Positions 34,856 through 45,200 of a stretch of 64,000 bases of DNA are shown here, in pieces. The first letter of the stretch is position 1; each line of letters opens with the position of its first letter. This stretch comes from a virus, in IMG/VR virus record IMGVR_UViG_3300041964_000099, positions 57,303 to 121,302 of that record, one strand, 5' to 3'. The position numbers were made by a program, and so were the translations under genes. The notes under the pieces were generated by a model. It had not been told where the DNA came from. It did not search any database and saw only the letters and a program-made list of their open reading frames with translations.

Positions 34856-35971
34856 TTACACTACGTCGATATTTCCGATCGCGCTAACCACTTGCCACGT
34901 GGTATTAGCGACAATGCAAATCAGCTCAACGCAGTCGCGGAAGTGCGTCGAGTCCAGTCTACCCCCCGTGCCTACGGTCGAAACAGTGTCACCAAAAAAC
35001 ACCTGCTGACCAGCATTCTGCGCAATCCGCCAGCCGCCTGCGCCCTGACCTGTAACGCGAATTATTGTATCGACTGCCGCAGTCGAGGGTAGCGTCAGCG
35101 TCACTAGAGCTGCGTTATTGGCGCGATAGCCAGTGTTCACAGCGATCGCCTGAGTTGTGCCCGTTACTGCGATAAATGACAGTGCGATGAAAGGCAGCGG
35201 TTGCCAGCTTTGATCGCCGCGCAAAAAGCTGCCGCTGTTGGCTGTGCCGCTGCCTAATCGAGCCGTGGCGATCGTGCCAGAGACGATATCAGAAGCGGTG
35301 ATCGTCGTGTCGCCGATCGAAACCCAGTTTGAATCAGTTGAGGCAGGCAGCGCTGACAAGATGAAGGACAGTCCCACATCGGTTTGCTTGGCGACATCCC
35401 CCACCTGCACGTTATTCAGCGCAAGCCGCGCCGCTTGATCCGCGACAACTTGAATAGAGGTGATCGCGATCGATGGGATGACCGCAACGGCAAGCTGACC
35501 GTTACTGTCCAGCACGGGCACGTTTCCGGCTGCCGTACCCGTGTTCACCGTTGCTGCTGTGCCTAATCCCAGCAGCGATCGCCCTGTCGTGGCGTCCAGC
35601 TCCTCAATTACTCCGGCTCCAGCACTGTTGCGTCCAAGCAATCGCCCAGTTGCCGAAACGTTCTGAATTTTGGCGTAGGTGACGGCATTCAGGGCGATCG
35701 TCGGATTCGGGTAGCTGCCCGTCAAGTCGCCGCCTGCGTTGCCAGTCGGCGGCACGCCCGTTACCCAGGCAGGCAAGCCGCCAGTAATCCCTAAAATGCT
35801 GCCAGCCGCACCGATTGCCAGCCGTGTTAGAAATCCATTGCTATCGCGGTAGTAGATATCGCCGGTGGCATCACTGCCGATTATCGTTTCGATCTGGCCG
35901 CGTAACTGGTTGTTGTAAGAATTAGCAATTACCACAGGTCTAAGTGTCCCAAAATAATAGTGGCCTGCCAA
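34856..35971 (-). CDS. Tail-fibre protein with phage-type collagen/beta repeats
   Basis: 371 residues. N-terminal VVIANSYNNQLRGQIETIIG, a Gly-rich GDLTGSYPNPTIALNAVTYA segment and LGLGTAATVNTGTAAGN are signatures of long tail fibres. The last about 110 residues (FIALSFIAVTGTTQAIAVNT to WQVVSAIGNIDVV) match the neighbouring smaller gene (next to the right), so one is a duplication of the other's domain. Probably part of the adsorption apparatus. Confidence 0.7.
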   Translation of the reverse strand: MAGHYYFGTLRPVVIANSYNNQLRGQIETIIGSDATGDIYYRDSNGFLTRLAIGAAGSILGITGGLPAWVTGVPPTGNAGGDLTGSYPNPTIALNAVTYAKIQNVSATGRLLGRNSAGAGVIEELDATTGRSLLGLGTAATVNTGTAAGNVPVLDSNGQLAVAVIPSIAITSIQVVADQAARLALNNVQVGDVAKQTDVGLSFILSALPASTDSNWVSIGDTTITASDIVSGTIATARLGSGTANSGSFLRGDQSWQPLPFIALSFIAVTGTTQAIAVNTGYRANNAALVTLTLPSTAAVDTIIRVTGQGAGGWRIAQNAGQQVFFGDTVSTVGTGGRLDSTHFRDCVELICIVANTTWQVVSAIGNIDVV

Positions 35972-36345
35972 AGCAATGCGCTCAGCGCCACAATTTCAAC
36001 TTGTGCGCTCGGATCGATCGACTCTGCTCTGCCGGTGATGCCGATTGTTGTCGTCACACTTCCTGCTCGAAGCTGTTGATTCGGATTTTGAGTGATTCGC
36101 CAGTTGCCTACGCCCTGGCCGACTAGAAGAATGCGATCGCCAATTTGAGCAGTAATTGGCAAATTGAGCAGCAACAATGTTGGTGAATTTAGAACGTAGG
36201 CATGGTTGACTTGCATTTGATGAGATGCGTTCAGCGACTGCCAGTTAAGGTTGCTGCTGCTCGGTACTATCAACTGCTCGACTGGGATCAAGTGTTGCCG
36301 CCCGTCGATGCGTACAACAAATCTTCTATCAGGGCTGTTAGTCAT
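35929..36345 (-). CDS. Small protein paralogous to the fibre C-terminus
   Basis: 138 residues. GNWRITQNPNQQLRAGSVTT, then WQATIILGHLDLW, aligns with GWRIAQNAGQQVFFGDTVST and WQVVSAIGNIDVV at the end of the neighbouring fibre. It overlaps that gene's N-terminus and the previous gene's end. A stand-alone copy of the fibre head domain, perhaps a cap or chaperone. Confidence 0.6.
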   Translation of the reverse strand: MTNSPDRRFVVRIDGRQHLIPVEQLIVPSSSNLNWQSLNASHQMQVNHAYVLNSPTLLLLNLPITAQIGDRILLVGQGVGNWRITQNPNQQLRAGSVTTTIGITGRAESIDPSAQVEIVALSALLWQATIILGHLDLW

Positions 36346-37210
36346 AAATAGACACCTCCTGAAGGCTAAAATCCAATAGTTGCGGCGTAATCACCTGAGC
36401 AACTTCTTGTAGGAAACCTGTCAGTGGTGGCGTCTGAGTCAAGACCCCATTCACCCCTAGAAAAACTGGCTGATTTGGCAACCAGTTCCACTCAGGCAAC
36501 GTAATTGGCCCGTGAGTATGAACTTGATTGGTGGTTTGCCCTTGAATCACTGAGGCTGTAAGCAGGCCCAGTACCGAATAGGCATGGTTGAGATTGCTGC
36601 TATCGGCATAAACAAGCTGATAGTCCTCAACAGCAACCATTCGGCCAGCTTCGATCGTCTGAGCCGCGCGAATCGGTTCAGAAATTGTGCCTGTCATTTC
36701 TGAAGGGATTGGCCCAGAAACAACATCGACCGATCGCATCAGTGTTGACCGGACAATCAACTCTGCGGCCTCTGCCAGAAAAACTGAAGCAAAAGCAAAA
36801 TCGTAGACAAGCAGCCAGTCGTTATTTTCAACTTCTGCAATGGTGATCTTGCCTGTTGCTTTAATCTCGCGAATGTCTTCATCTAGGCATTCTGGATTAG
36901 CCTGCAAATGCTGCAACATGCGCAGCATTAAGGTCTCAGCTTGGGCTTTAGGCAAATCAGTGTAGCTCTTGCTGCGATCAAAGCGGTACATCACTTTATA
37001 AGCAAGCCGCATCTGCACCCAAGAAATATCACCAACTCCATCGGCCAATTCAACGATCGCAATATTGTCCGTCACCGGATCTTCACGAGCAATGGAAGGA
37101 GGCTGATTGACATCTTCCACATTGGCCGGAAAATTAAGGCCCCAGTCATTAATTCGCAAATTTTTGGCGAGATATGCCTTATAACGAATGCGAAGTGTTT
37201 CAGGGGTCAT
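36338..37210 (-). CDS. Connector-like protein with fibre-like C-terminus
   Basis: 290 residues. The N-terminal about 150 residues look like a tail-terminator or completion protein: a helix pair, then DISWVQMRLAYKVMYRF and KITIAEVENNDWLLVYDFAF. The C-terminal part (EAGRMVAVEDYQLVYADSSN, LNHAYSVLGLLTASVIQG, GVNGVLTQTPPLTGFLQEVA) is typical of phage fibre domains that start with AGQxVxxxxG-like strands. Such a fusion would join the neck to side fibres. The calls rest on pattern and position. Confidence 0.5.
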   Translation of the reverse strand: MTPETLRIRYKAYLAKNLRINDWGLNFPANVEDVNQPPSIAREDPVTDNIAIVELADGVGDISWVQMRLAYKVMYRFDRSKSYTDLPKAQAETLMLRMLQHLQANPECLDEDIREIKATGKITIAEVENNDWLLVYDFAFASVFLAEAAELIVRSTLMRSVDVVSGPIPSEMTGTISEPIRAAQTIEAGRMVAVEDYQLVYADSSNLNHAYSVLGLLTASVIQGQTTNQVHTHGPITLPEWNWLPNQPVFLGVNGVLTQTPPLTGFLQEVAQVITPQLLDFSLQEVSIYD

Positions 37211-37216
37211 GGTTTC

Positions 37217-37651
37217 CTATTGATTGCGATGGTCGCCCTTACGTCGCAAAATTAATGTCCAAGTCAGCGTTTCTTCTGTGATGCTGATGAAATCGCACTC
37301 GATACCACTGATAACAACGCTGCGATCGGCGTTGAGAACGCCATCAACAAAGTAAGTAATTCCGGTATCCACAAGCTGATCGCGAGTTAAAAACCGGGAA
37401 ATACCTCGAAGCTGAAAGTCGTCTACTTCCAACACGATGTTGGAATTTTGAAACGCTGCGCTTAAACGAGGTGAAACCGTTTCAATTTGCGCGGCCACAG
37501 TCGTGAATTGCGTCACAAAAACCGAGCTGCCGATCGGCCTAACTCGGTGCTGCAAAATCAAATTGCGAGCGGTGTGAACTCCAAAATCTTGACTGAGCGG
37601 CGGCATACTATCTCGCAATGCCACCATTTGCCGTAGAAAATCTGAATTCAT
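37217..37651 (-). CDS. Putative neck/head-tail joining protein
   Basis: 144 residues: LRQMVALRDSMPPLSQDFGV, then IVLEVDDFQLRGISRFLTRD, then VISGIECDFISITEETLTWT. No named family recognised. Between DUF4054-like connector and tail-terminator-like gene, a slot that holds head-closure or joining proteins in related phages. Overlaps the upstream gene by 4 bp. Confidence 0.55.
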   Translation of the reverse strand: MNSDFLRQMVALRDSMPPLSQDFGVHTARNLILQHRVRPIGSSVFVTQFTTVAAQIETVSPRLSAAFQNSNIVLEVDDFQLRGISRFLTRDQLVDTGITYFVDGVLNADRSVVISGIECDFISITEETLTWTLILRRKGDHRNQ

Positions 37652-37983
37652 AAAGTGAATCCTGTCGTAGTCGGCAAGGAATCCCTCAGCGCTCTATATT
37701 CCTGGCCGTAAATGGTGCGATCGAAATAGTCTACCTGCGAAAGTGAAGAAGCAACCTGCCCTTTGGCGATCGCCGTGGCTCGACTGACGGTTTCAGTGGT
37801 CTGCTGCCACTCACACTCTAGGAGGTGAGCCGCATACAAAATTACGCCTTCTTCCTGTTCGTCTTCCCAGACCGTTAGCGGGCACTGCCGCTCGCCGCGA
37901 TCGAGAGCGCGACGAACGGCAGCGGGTGCAACCGTGGCAAAGCGAGGATATAGCTCTAAAAATTGCTCCTCACTAATCAGCAT
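37648..37983 (-). CDS. DUF4054-like head-tail connector
   Basis: 111 residues. ISEEQFLELYPRFATVAPAA, a central AAHLLECEWQQ and GQVASSLSQVDYFDRTIYGQ, then YRALRDSLP match the remembered pattern of the DUF4054 / gp6-type connector proteins, which dock between portal and tail. Its end overlaps the next gene, and its start overlaps the previous gene's end. Good match in length. Confidence 0.7.
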   Translation of the reverse strand: MLISEEQFLELYPRFATVAPAAVRRALDRGERQCPLTVWEDEQEEGVILYAAHLLECEWQQTTETVSRATAIAKGQVASSLSQVDYFDRTIYGQEYRALRDSLPTTTGFTL

Positions 37984-38206
37984 TTTCCGCGCGAGCCGCC
38001 GTCCCTAACTTTTTGAGCATAGGCCGCAGCTTATCAGCCACGCGATCAGCGATGCGCTCAACGTCTTCATCAGACAATTTGAATTCGGGAGCTTCGCCGA
38101 CAACCAATTCAGCCGAGTTTGGCATCAAGCGTTCAACAATTTTATCGACCATTTCTTGCTGTGCATCGTTGGACTCAGCAGCAAGTTCGTTGGCATTTCT
38201 AAGCAT
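37973..38206 (-). CDS. Small hypothetical virion-region protein
   Basis: 77 residues, acidic and helical (MVDKIVERLMPNSAELVVGE, FKLSDEDVERIADRVADKLR). Two basic/acidic helices suggest an oligomerising or assembly protein. Unknown. Confidence 0.5.
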   Translation of the reverse strand: MLRNANELAAESNDAQQEMVDKIVERLMPNSAELVVGEAPEFKLSDEDVERIADRVADKLRPMLKKLGTAARAENAD

Positions 38207-38208
38207 GA

Positions 38209-38715
38209 TTATTGGTCTCCAGATTGACGGCTCAGCAAAGCTTCGATTTCAGATTTACGAAGCTTACAGGCTTGAGAAATGCCGTCGCGATCGTCTTTGG
38301 TAATGCAAAGATCGAGCCAATCTGGATCGCTTGCCTGGTCAATGATGTCCAGCGCTTCGCTCATTTCATAGTCTGCGCTAGTGCCAGTAATCCGCCCACC
38401 TTCAGCAATTTGCGGCAGAATAATTCTGACGATGCCTCGCTTTTCAGCCGATGCAAAATAAGGCGACTTCTGCATCTCCAGATAAGCTTCTGTGCTGACA
38501 ATGTTTGCACCAGGAGCAAGAAACGGCACGATCGGATTCATTTCTACGCCTGGTTCAGCGACTTTGCCTTTCGCGCTTGCAGGCGACTCAACCGTAACCG
38601 GGGTAGCAAACCGCATCGGGCCATTGCGCTTGGCAAGCGAGGGATTCAGGATGATCGTGACGTGAGTGTAGGCCGGGGTCGCGGGAGCAGTAGCGGGAGC
38701 AGTAGCGTTACTCAT
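38209..38715 (-). CDS. Hypothetical protein after the capsid gene
   Basis: 168 residues. An Ala/Thr/Pro-rich leader (ATAPATAPATPAYTHVTIIL) is followed by a globular acidic domain (IDQASDPDWLDLCITKDDRD). It follows the capsid gene, where head-completion proteins usually lie. No family recognised. Confidence 0.55.
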   Translation of the reverse strand: MSNATAPATAPATPAYTHVTIILNPSLAKRNGPMRFATPVTVESPASAKGKVAEPGVEMNPIVPFLAPGANIVSTEAYLEMQKSPYFASAEKRGIVRIILPQIAEGGRITGTSADYEMSEALDIIDQASDPDWLDLCITKDDRDGISQACKLRKSEIEALLSRQSGDQ

Positions 38716-38788
38716 AAGAAGTGAAAAAGGGGGTGACAGTGGGGAAGAAAACTAGAATCGGGCGCGTAGCACGCCCGATCTATGCAAG

Positions 38789-39700
38789 CTAGATGCCTGC
38801 AACAACGTGAATCGACATCGGGCGGCGAAGCACAACACCTGCGTACTTCAGTACAGCGGGGCGCTCATATCCCAACCCCTTACGCTGCATTTGCAGCCAG
38901 GTCAGAGGCTGCATGATCTTCGCCTTAACTTTTTGCTTGTCGCGGCGGTAGACCATCATGATGTCCAAACCGTCTTGACCCGCACCAGCCAGCTCGTTTA
39001 ACGGCTCAATATCTTTGATGTGGGGGCTATTTTCCAGAAACTGCTTCAGGATCGATGAACCCATTTGATCAGACCAGGGGGTGCTCACCAAATAGTTGTA
39101 CTGACGCAAAGGCAGTAACAGCGTGTTGGGCTTTTCAACCTGTTGAGTTGCTTCGACGATCGCAGTAACAGCGTCAGTCAGAACTGCAAGACACTGACGT
39201 GGCGTGCTGCTGGCGTTGAGCTTGAAGGGCGAATACGAGTGCATCGCATCTGGGTGATTCACAAACCCGGCCATGCCAAGAGCTTTGTCACCAAAGGCGA
39301 TCAAATCATTGAGTTTCTGGCGGCTGGATTCAACCACACCCGCAATATCCTCTGACTCTAAATTGAAGTCTTGGCGGGAGCTAGCTTCAATGTCATCATC
39401 CGAGAAATAATAGGCCGCTGCCCATTTGTAGACTTTCTGAGTGAATTCCTCGCTCAGCAAGTTGATGATCGGGATGTCAGTGAAGTAAGAGCGAACCAGC
39501 TTGAAGAAACCCACTCGCGAAAGGCGGCGATAGGTTGTAGAAGCGGCCCAAGGCGTGTTTTGGATGTCCAAAGGCACAATGCGACCATCGGCAAACGGCA
39601 GCTCAGCCGTTTCTTCGCGATCGATGTCCGCTTCAATTACTTCAAGCCGACGCTGGAAAGCGCCAACTGTGGCGTCATCTAAACGATACGTGGAAGTCAT
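38789..39700 (-). CDS. Major capsid protein, DUF2184-like
   Basis: 303 residues. The N-terminal arm, the PFADGRIVPLDIQNTPWAAS stretch and central VKNPDAMHS-like region (GMAGFVNHPDAMHSY), then LLPLRQYNYLVSTPW and HIKDIEPLNELAG, match the DUF2184 family of HK97-fold capsid proteins as I remember it. It lies between the decoration and connector genes. A GTTGTGGTAGGG-type leader precedes it. Confidence 0.8.
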   Translation of the reverse strand: MTSTYRLDDATVGAFQRRLEVIEADIDREETAELPFADGRIVPLDIQNTPWAASTTYRRLSRVGFFKLVRSYFTDIPIINLLSEEFTQKVYKWAAAYYFSDDDIEASSRQDFNLESEDIAGVVESSRQKLNDLIAFGDKALGMAGFVNHPDAMHSYSPFKLNASSTPRQCLAVLTDAVTAIVEATQQVEKPNTLLLPLRQYNYLVSTPWSDQMGSSILKQFLENSPHIKDIEPLNELAGAGQDGLDIMMVYRRDKQKVKAKIMQPLTWLQMQRKGLGYERPAVLKYAGVVLRRPMSIHVVAGI

Positions 39701-39710
39701 GGAATTTGAG

Positions 39711-39737
39711 GGTGTGGTAGGGATTGAAAGTGAAAGG
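39711..39737 (-). promoter_or_regulatory. Conserved leader element, copy 1 (capsid gene)
   Basis: On the minus strand this is a C-rich, unstructured leader (CTTTCAATCCCTACCACACC) just upstream of the capsid start. A 27-bp copy with one difference lies ahead of the gene at 51544-52359 and a shorter one ahead of the decoration gene. All three genes likely encode abundant virion proteins, so a role in translation efficiency or promoter strength is suggested. Confidence 0.55.
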
Positions 39738-39761
39738 AATTCGATCAGGTCAAGTGAGAAA

Positions 39762-40571
39762 TTAAGTGCGATTCACTGAAACCAAAACAACAGGTTTGCC
39801 GTTGATGTCAGTCATGATCTCGCTAGCAAAGCTGGCAGTTGGAAAGGCAATTGTGCCAGTGTTGTTGGCCGTAACTCTGCCACCATCAGCGCCAAAAGTG
39901 ACAAAAACAGTGCTGTCTTCATTGATGCCGCTGGTTTCAACGCAAGGAACCCAAACGCCAGTTGCTGAGTTGACGCGATCGATTACATCCACAGCTTCAT
40001 TCGCTGCAAAAGTAAACTTAGCGTTGTTGCCAATAGCGTCTTTCTCGCCAAAGTGGGTGAGATGAGCAATTCCAATCGGGCGATCGGTTACAAGGCCAGG
40101 AATGCGGCAAGTGCCATCAGGGTCGCCGTTGCGACGCGCCACAACGCGACCTGGTTCGATCGGTAGAGAAGTTGAAGCAACAATCAAGTTGGTTGCGGTA
40201 ATGCCACCTGAAACGGTGACGCCAAGTGGAAGGCTAATCTTTCTGGCTGTCAGGGTTACAACATTCGTTGCGGTGTTGAGGCTGGGCACGGCAACATCAT
40301 AAACATCCGAGCTGCGCAGCAAGTTAAGCACGAAATTTGCTGTCTGAGCCTGAGTCAATGCTCCGGCTGTTGTGCCAGTAGCAACTTTGCCACCGGCTGT
40401 TACGGTGATGGTCACACCTGAAGCGACGCCACCACCGGGAGAGGCGATTGTCCAAGTGTCATAGGTGGAAGTTGCCGAGTTGCGATAAGGCTTCGATCGC
40501 GGCATACCCATGCCTTGAAGCGTTCCGGCAACTGCGGCTGCGTAATTGCGTCTGTAAATGGTTTGGGACAT
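39762..40571 (-). CDS. Putative head decoration/cement protein
   Basis: 269 residues. An N-terminal arm (QTIYRRNYAAAVAGTLQGMG) is followed by a Thr/Val-rich beta domain and a C-terminal domain with DPDGTCRIPGLVTDRPIGIA. A small beta-rich protein just upstream of the capsid gene is typical of a head decoration or cement protein. Starts after the conserved leader element. Call by context. Confidence 0.6.
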   Translation of the reverse strand: MSQTIYRRNYAAAVAGTLQGMGMPRSKPYRNSATSTYDTWTIASPGGGVASGVTITVTAGGKVATGTTAGALTQAQTANFVLNLLRSSDVYDVAVPSLNTATNVVTLTARKISLPLGVTVSGGITATNLIVASTSLPIEPGRVVARRNGDPDGTCRIPGLVTDRPIGIAHLTHFGEKDAIGNNAKFTFAANEAVDVIDRVNSATGVWVPCVETSGINEDSTVFVTFGADGGRVTANNTGTIAFPTASFASEIMTDINGKPVVLVSVNRT

Positions 40572-40581
40572 AAGACTGAAA

Positions 40582-40596
40582 GGTTGTGGTAGGGAT
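40582..40596 (-). promoter_or_regulatory. Conserved leader element, partial copy 2
   Basis: GGTTGTGGTAGGGAT (minus: ATCCCTACCACAACC) just upstream of the decoration gene start. The core is the same as in the elements at 39711 and 52371. Confidence 0.45.
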
Positions 40597-40631
40597 AAAC
40601 GAGCAGTCAGTTAGCGAACGGGGGGGAGAGT

Positions 40632-41969
40632 CTAGCGTTTCGACATCGTGAGCGGGGCTGAAGCGTTGTCCATCCGCTTTTTGTCTCCAGCGCCAATCTC
40701 GCCTTTAGCAGGCTTGTTGTTCTTGCCGCCTGTGCGAACAGAGGCATTTAGTGCCTCGTCAAGTGCATCAGCGTGGAATGCCGAAACGGAATCGCTGCGA
40801 ACACCATTGAGCGTCAGGCTACGGTAGAGACCGGAAACTTCTTCAGGAGCGATCGTGACACCGGGATTTAGAGCCGAAACGAGCGCAGTCTTAATGCTTT
40901 GGCTATCCATGCTGGCATCTAGCTTGATCTCAGGAACGTTGATGCCCTGAGCCGTCAGCTTTTCCATGATTTGACGAGCGCCGTCCATTGCATCAACTCG
41001 CTCTTTCACCTGAACTTGCACCTTGGCTTCGATTTCTTCATCGCTAAGGCCAGGGGCTGCGGTTTCGCTGTCGGCGCGGGTTTCGGTCAATGCTTCTTGC
41101 AGTTGTGCCGTCAAATCATCAAGGTCAAGTTCAAGGCCATCAGCACGGCCCAGCTCGCGATCGCGCTCAGCCGTCAGCGACACGATTTTCTGTTCCAGAT
41201 CAGCAATAGCGCTCGCTGCATCTGCACGAGTTTCGGAGATTTTAGCTAAGTCTGCTTCCACGCTATCAAGGCGCTTAATTTTTGCGCTGATGATACCTGC
41301 AAGGCTTTCAGAGACATCACTGTAGGTCACATTGTCAATTTGAATGGTTGCCATATGAGAGGGTTCAGGGAGGTTGGGTTTAGTGTTCACAGAATCGTGA
41401 TCGAAATCGTGATCACATGAACATTCCTGACATGCGACATCTGCGCAGTCGAAATGAATCGATGCGATCTCTCCGGCACGAGCTTTTCTGACTACGGCTA
41501 AATGGTTGTAAGCCACGTTCTTTTGTCGGTGTGTGTACGGCTCACCGTTGAACACACCAGACTCTTCGATCACGTCGCATCGATACCCACAGGAAAGCTG
41601 CCGCTTATCGCCACGTTCAATTGCGTCGATCGCATCTTTGCGGTGAACATTAAAGACGACCTCAATAAGGCCATCTCCCACAACATGCACTCGGTTATTG
41701 ACCGAACCTGTGGCATATTGGGCAGCATTCTCAGCAGTAACTAGCCCTGGTGGATGTTCCAGGGTTGTAGGTTTGCCGCCAAGCGTTTCCAGGCTTTCTT
41801 CAGAAAGAATGTCATCAGGATGGCGCAGCTCAAAACGGGTTGTTCCATCCACATTGGGATAAGGAAAAACGCCGGTGCGCGTTGCCACACCTCTGACAGT
41901 GAGAAAGCCTTCTTTGGAACGAATAACTTTTGTTACCGTTCCTTTATCAAATCGAATAGCCGTAGTCAT
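40632..41969 (-). CDS. Prohead protease/scaffold, DUF2213-like
   Basis: 445 residues. The N-terminal half (FLTVRGVATRTGVFPYPNVD, RHPDDILSEESLETLGGKPT, GDKRQLSCGYRCDVIEESG, YNHLAVVRKARAGEI) is the DUF2213 pattern, a phage head-maturation protease related to the U35 type; the conserved H and S positions in KPTTLEHP and LSCGY are plausible active-site residues. From MATIQIDNVTYSDV onward comes an acidic coiled coil (SETRADAASAIADLEQK), the typical scaffold. The fused protease-scaffold precedes the capsid gene. Confidence 0.8.
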   Translation of the reverse strand: MTTAIRFDKGTVTKVIRSKEGFLTVRGVATRTGVFPYPNVDGTTRFELRHPDDILSEESLETLGGKPTTLEHPPGLVTAENAAQYATGSVNNRVHVVGDGLIEVVFNVHRKDAIDAIERGDKRQLSCGYRCDVIEESGVFNGEPYTHRQKNVAYNHLAVVRKARAGEIASIHFDCADVACQECSCDHDFDHDSVNTKPNLPEPSHMATIQIDNVTYSDVSESLAGIISAKIKRLDSVEADLAKISETRADAASAIADLEQKIVSLTAERDRELGRADGLELDLDDLTAQLQEALTETRADSETAAPGLSDEEIEAKVQVQVKERVDAMDGARQIMEKLTAQGINVPEIKLDASMDSQSIKTALVSALNPGVTIAPEEVSGLYRSLTLNGVRSDSVSAFHADALDEALNASVRTGGKNNKPAKGEIGAGDKKRMDNASAPLTMSKR

Positions 41970-42031
41970 GGCACATTGAGAAGTTGCGTAATCTCAATGT
42001 GCCCATTGCATTAGAGTGAATCTCTAAATGC

Positions 42032-42241
42032 TTACTCGGTTACTTCTTCACCAACCTCAACGGTATAGCCACCTTTTTCAAGTTCAATAATTCGATAAGC
42101 AATTTGCTTATCTTCGGCTGTACAAATACCCGTAATTTCATCATCTGTGATTGATTCAACTGCCACAGCCGTTACTGTTTTCTTCAGCTTGTTGCTGAGT
42201 AAGTTAGCAATCATTTGCCGAGTATCATTCATTTCGCTCAT
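42032..42241 (-). CDS. Small hypothetical protein
   Basis: 69 residues; start overlaps the end of the large multidomain gene (ATGA-type). [20 protein letters not shown], then [19 protein letters not shown] looks like a compact alpha/beta fold. Unknown function. Confidence 0.55.
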   Translation of the reverse strand: MSEMNDTRQMIANLLSNKLKKTVTAVAVESITDDEITGICTAEDKQIAYRIIELEKGGYTVEVGEEVTE

Positions 42242-45200
42242 GGCGATCGCCTCGAAACAACTTGACGAGCGACCCGATGTGCAATCGGGTCAACAACTTT
42301 AGCCGTCGTCATGCCGCTGCTGGCTCCAGCCGCTACGCCTGCAACATTGACTTCTGCACCAAACATCTTTGGAGAAACGGCCCCAGGCACATGCCCAGAT
42401 GCCGCAGTTCCTGCGGCTGTGCCGACTGCTCCTGCTGCAACCTCAACCAGGCCATCCCGAATAAGCTGCTCGCGATCGGCGGCTGACATTGATTTTATGC
42501 CGCTGAACAAACCATCTGCACCAGATTTAACCACGTCATCATAGGAAACACGCCACGATCGCATCGCGACTCGTGCTGCACCTGATGCAATCGGGGCCAT
42601 CCAGCCAGGAGCTGCACCGGCTGCCATCACAACCGCTTCTTCAATCTGCGGTTTGATGTCGATTTCTCGACCTTTGCCTGTCTGAATGACTGACCGCATT
42701 TCCTGCTGAGCCGATCGTGCCAATTTTCGCGCCTGCTCTACCGGCTTTTTCCAAACCGTCTGACGCTCACCTTGGCGATTGGTAATTTCTTTCCTCACCA
42801 ACCCTCTACGCTGCATTCCAGTCGCAACATCCTGCCGAGACTGGTTTAATGCCAGCCAATAGGCATCACTGCGATCGGTTTTGAGATTTTTGAGCTGTTC
42901 TTCTAACTCAGTAATCCGCTGCATTGCCTTAGTCGGGCGCGAAGGAGGCCGCTTGCGAGTTTTGGCACGGTCGGCCTCTAACTTTTGCAGCGCTTCCAGC
43001 TCACTCGTTAAAGCGGTGCGATCGGGCTGCTCTGCTGCGGGCGGATTTGATGCAGTTTCAGGCTTGGCCGCTGTGGAAGTTGGCTCAGTTGGCGTAGTTG
43101 GTTCAGTTGGCGTAGTCGGCTCAGTTGGACGTGGTGCAGCAGCAGTAGCTACGGCTGCCGCTGGTTTTGGCTCAGATTTGGCCTGAGATTGGCGAGTTGA
43201 TTGAAGTTTGGCCCCTAATGCCACACCTCCCAGACCAATGGCCCCTCCGCCTACCACTGCTGCGGCTGCGGCTGAGCGAGCTATGCGCTTTGAAGAAGCT
43301 TCTGTTTCCTGCGTCGATTCCTCAAATGCTTCCTTTGCCTTGTGCGCTGCCAACGCTCCGCCAGCGGCGATCGCGCCACCCACTAAAGCCGCGCTAGCAA
43401 CTTTTCCAGCAATCCTTGCAGCCACAGCGCGAGCCTTCGGCTTGCGCCTCCAGTACCCACCATTTTCTACCCCGTCATCCTCAACCCATGTGTAACCAGG
43501 GCGAGTAGGACGGCTAGTTGCAGCATTTGCGGCATCTCTGCGAATCTCATGCAGTACAACATTCATCCAGTCCGCTGCATCTTTGCGATCGCGACCTTCC
43601 ATCGCTCGCTCATATGCTTCAGTTGCGCGGCGAAACTTTTCTGCGGCTGCCGGATCGTTGGGATTGACATCTGGGTGGTAAGCCTTGGCTGCCTTCCGAT
43701 AGGCTCTCTTAATTTCTGCGGTTGAAGCAGTTTTTTCAACCTGAAGCACATCATTCCAAGACTCAGTTGAGGCAGGAGTTGAAGGGCGCGATCGTGACTG
43801 CGATTGCTGCTGCTGCCGTGCCTGACTCTGCCGATCCTCTTCTGCCCATTGGCGAGCAGTATCTTTCCAGCGTCGAGACTGTTCTGCCCAGCGCTTTGCA
43901 TCTTCTTCCTGATACTGCTGTTGCCGCTGCCGCCAAGCTTCATTGCGGGCCTGATTCGCTGCCCTTTCAGCAGTATTTTCTGCGGCTCGCTCCTGTCTCT
44001 GGCGATTATGCTCGTTTTCCCACTCACGCCATTGTGCGGCTTGCTGTTGAGACTGAGCCTGTTTTCGAGCGTGTTCACGATGCGTAGCAACCCCTTGAGC
44101 TGCCGCTGCTGCACCAAAAGCAATGCCTGTTGCAGCCGTAACGCCTTTGGCTGCCTTCAGCCCAGCATTTTGCTCTGGCCTTTCCTGTATCAGGTCTGGC
44201 AAAACAGTAAAATGCCCTGCTTCCAGATTCAAATTACGAGCTGCTACCGCGCCTCCGGCCATGCTACCTGCAACAATTCCGCCCACTAAGGCCGCGCTAG
44301 CAAGGTTCTCAGCAACACTTGCAGCCACAGCACTAGCTTTTGGTTTGCGCCTCCAGTACCCGCCATTTTCTACCCCGTCATCTTCAACCCATGTGTAACC
44401 AGGGCGAGTAGGACGGCTAGAAGTTGCCGCTGCATCTTTGCGATCGCCAGGGGTGCAAGCCTTGCCATAAATTTGCGGTTTTACAAACTCCTGAACTTCT
44501 GGATCGCCAAAATAGTTGTTCTGGCGAGTAGGACGGCTAGAAGTTGCCGCTGCATCTTTGCGATCGCCAGGGGTGCGAGCCTTGCCGTAAATTTGCGATT
44601 TTACAAACTCCTGAACTTCTGGATCGCGAAAATAGTTGTTCTGGGTATGGTCTTTGACACCTTCAAAACTTTGCAAATTGCGAGTTGGCAGCTTGGCCGT
44701 AGCAGTATCGATAGGTGAGCCAATAGTGTGCGAATTGCCGAAAGGTTCGGTCAGTCCTCCCCACGGCGTTCCAAATGAAAAAGAATGCAGTCGGTCTTTA
44801 AACTCAGGACGTGCCCGACGCAAAATCTCTTCAGCTTCATGCACGATCATGCCGCCCATGCTGTGCCCCATCATCACAAGCTTGCGATCGGGATTCTTGT
44901 CACCATAGGCAATTACATTTGCAGCCATTTGAACGGCTGCGGGATTGCGACCTTTGCTGATGCTGCGATAGTGAACCCCGACAACATCGAGCGCTCGATC
45001 AACGCTGTTACCACGCTTGCGCCCAGCCGGAATATTTACCGCTGCATTGCTCACCGCAACAGTTTTGAAGTCTTTGCCTTTGTCTTCGCTAAAAGCCAAT
45101 CTTGCAGAAGTAGCAATGCGCTCACCACTGATGACTTGGGGGGCTTCTTCATAAGCCATTCCCCCGGCCCCAAATACAATCGTTTGCTGACGGGCCTTGA

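Noticed and set aside
40632-41969. Separate scaffold start at an internal ATG (MATIQIDN)
   Set aside because: No ribosome-binding site visible before it; cannot be supported from the sequence.
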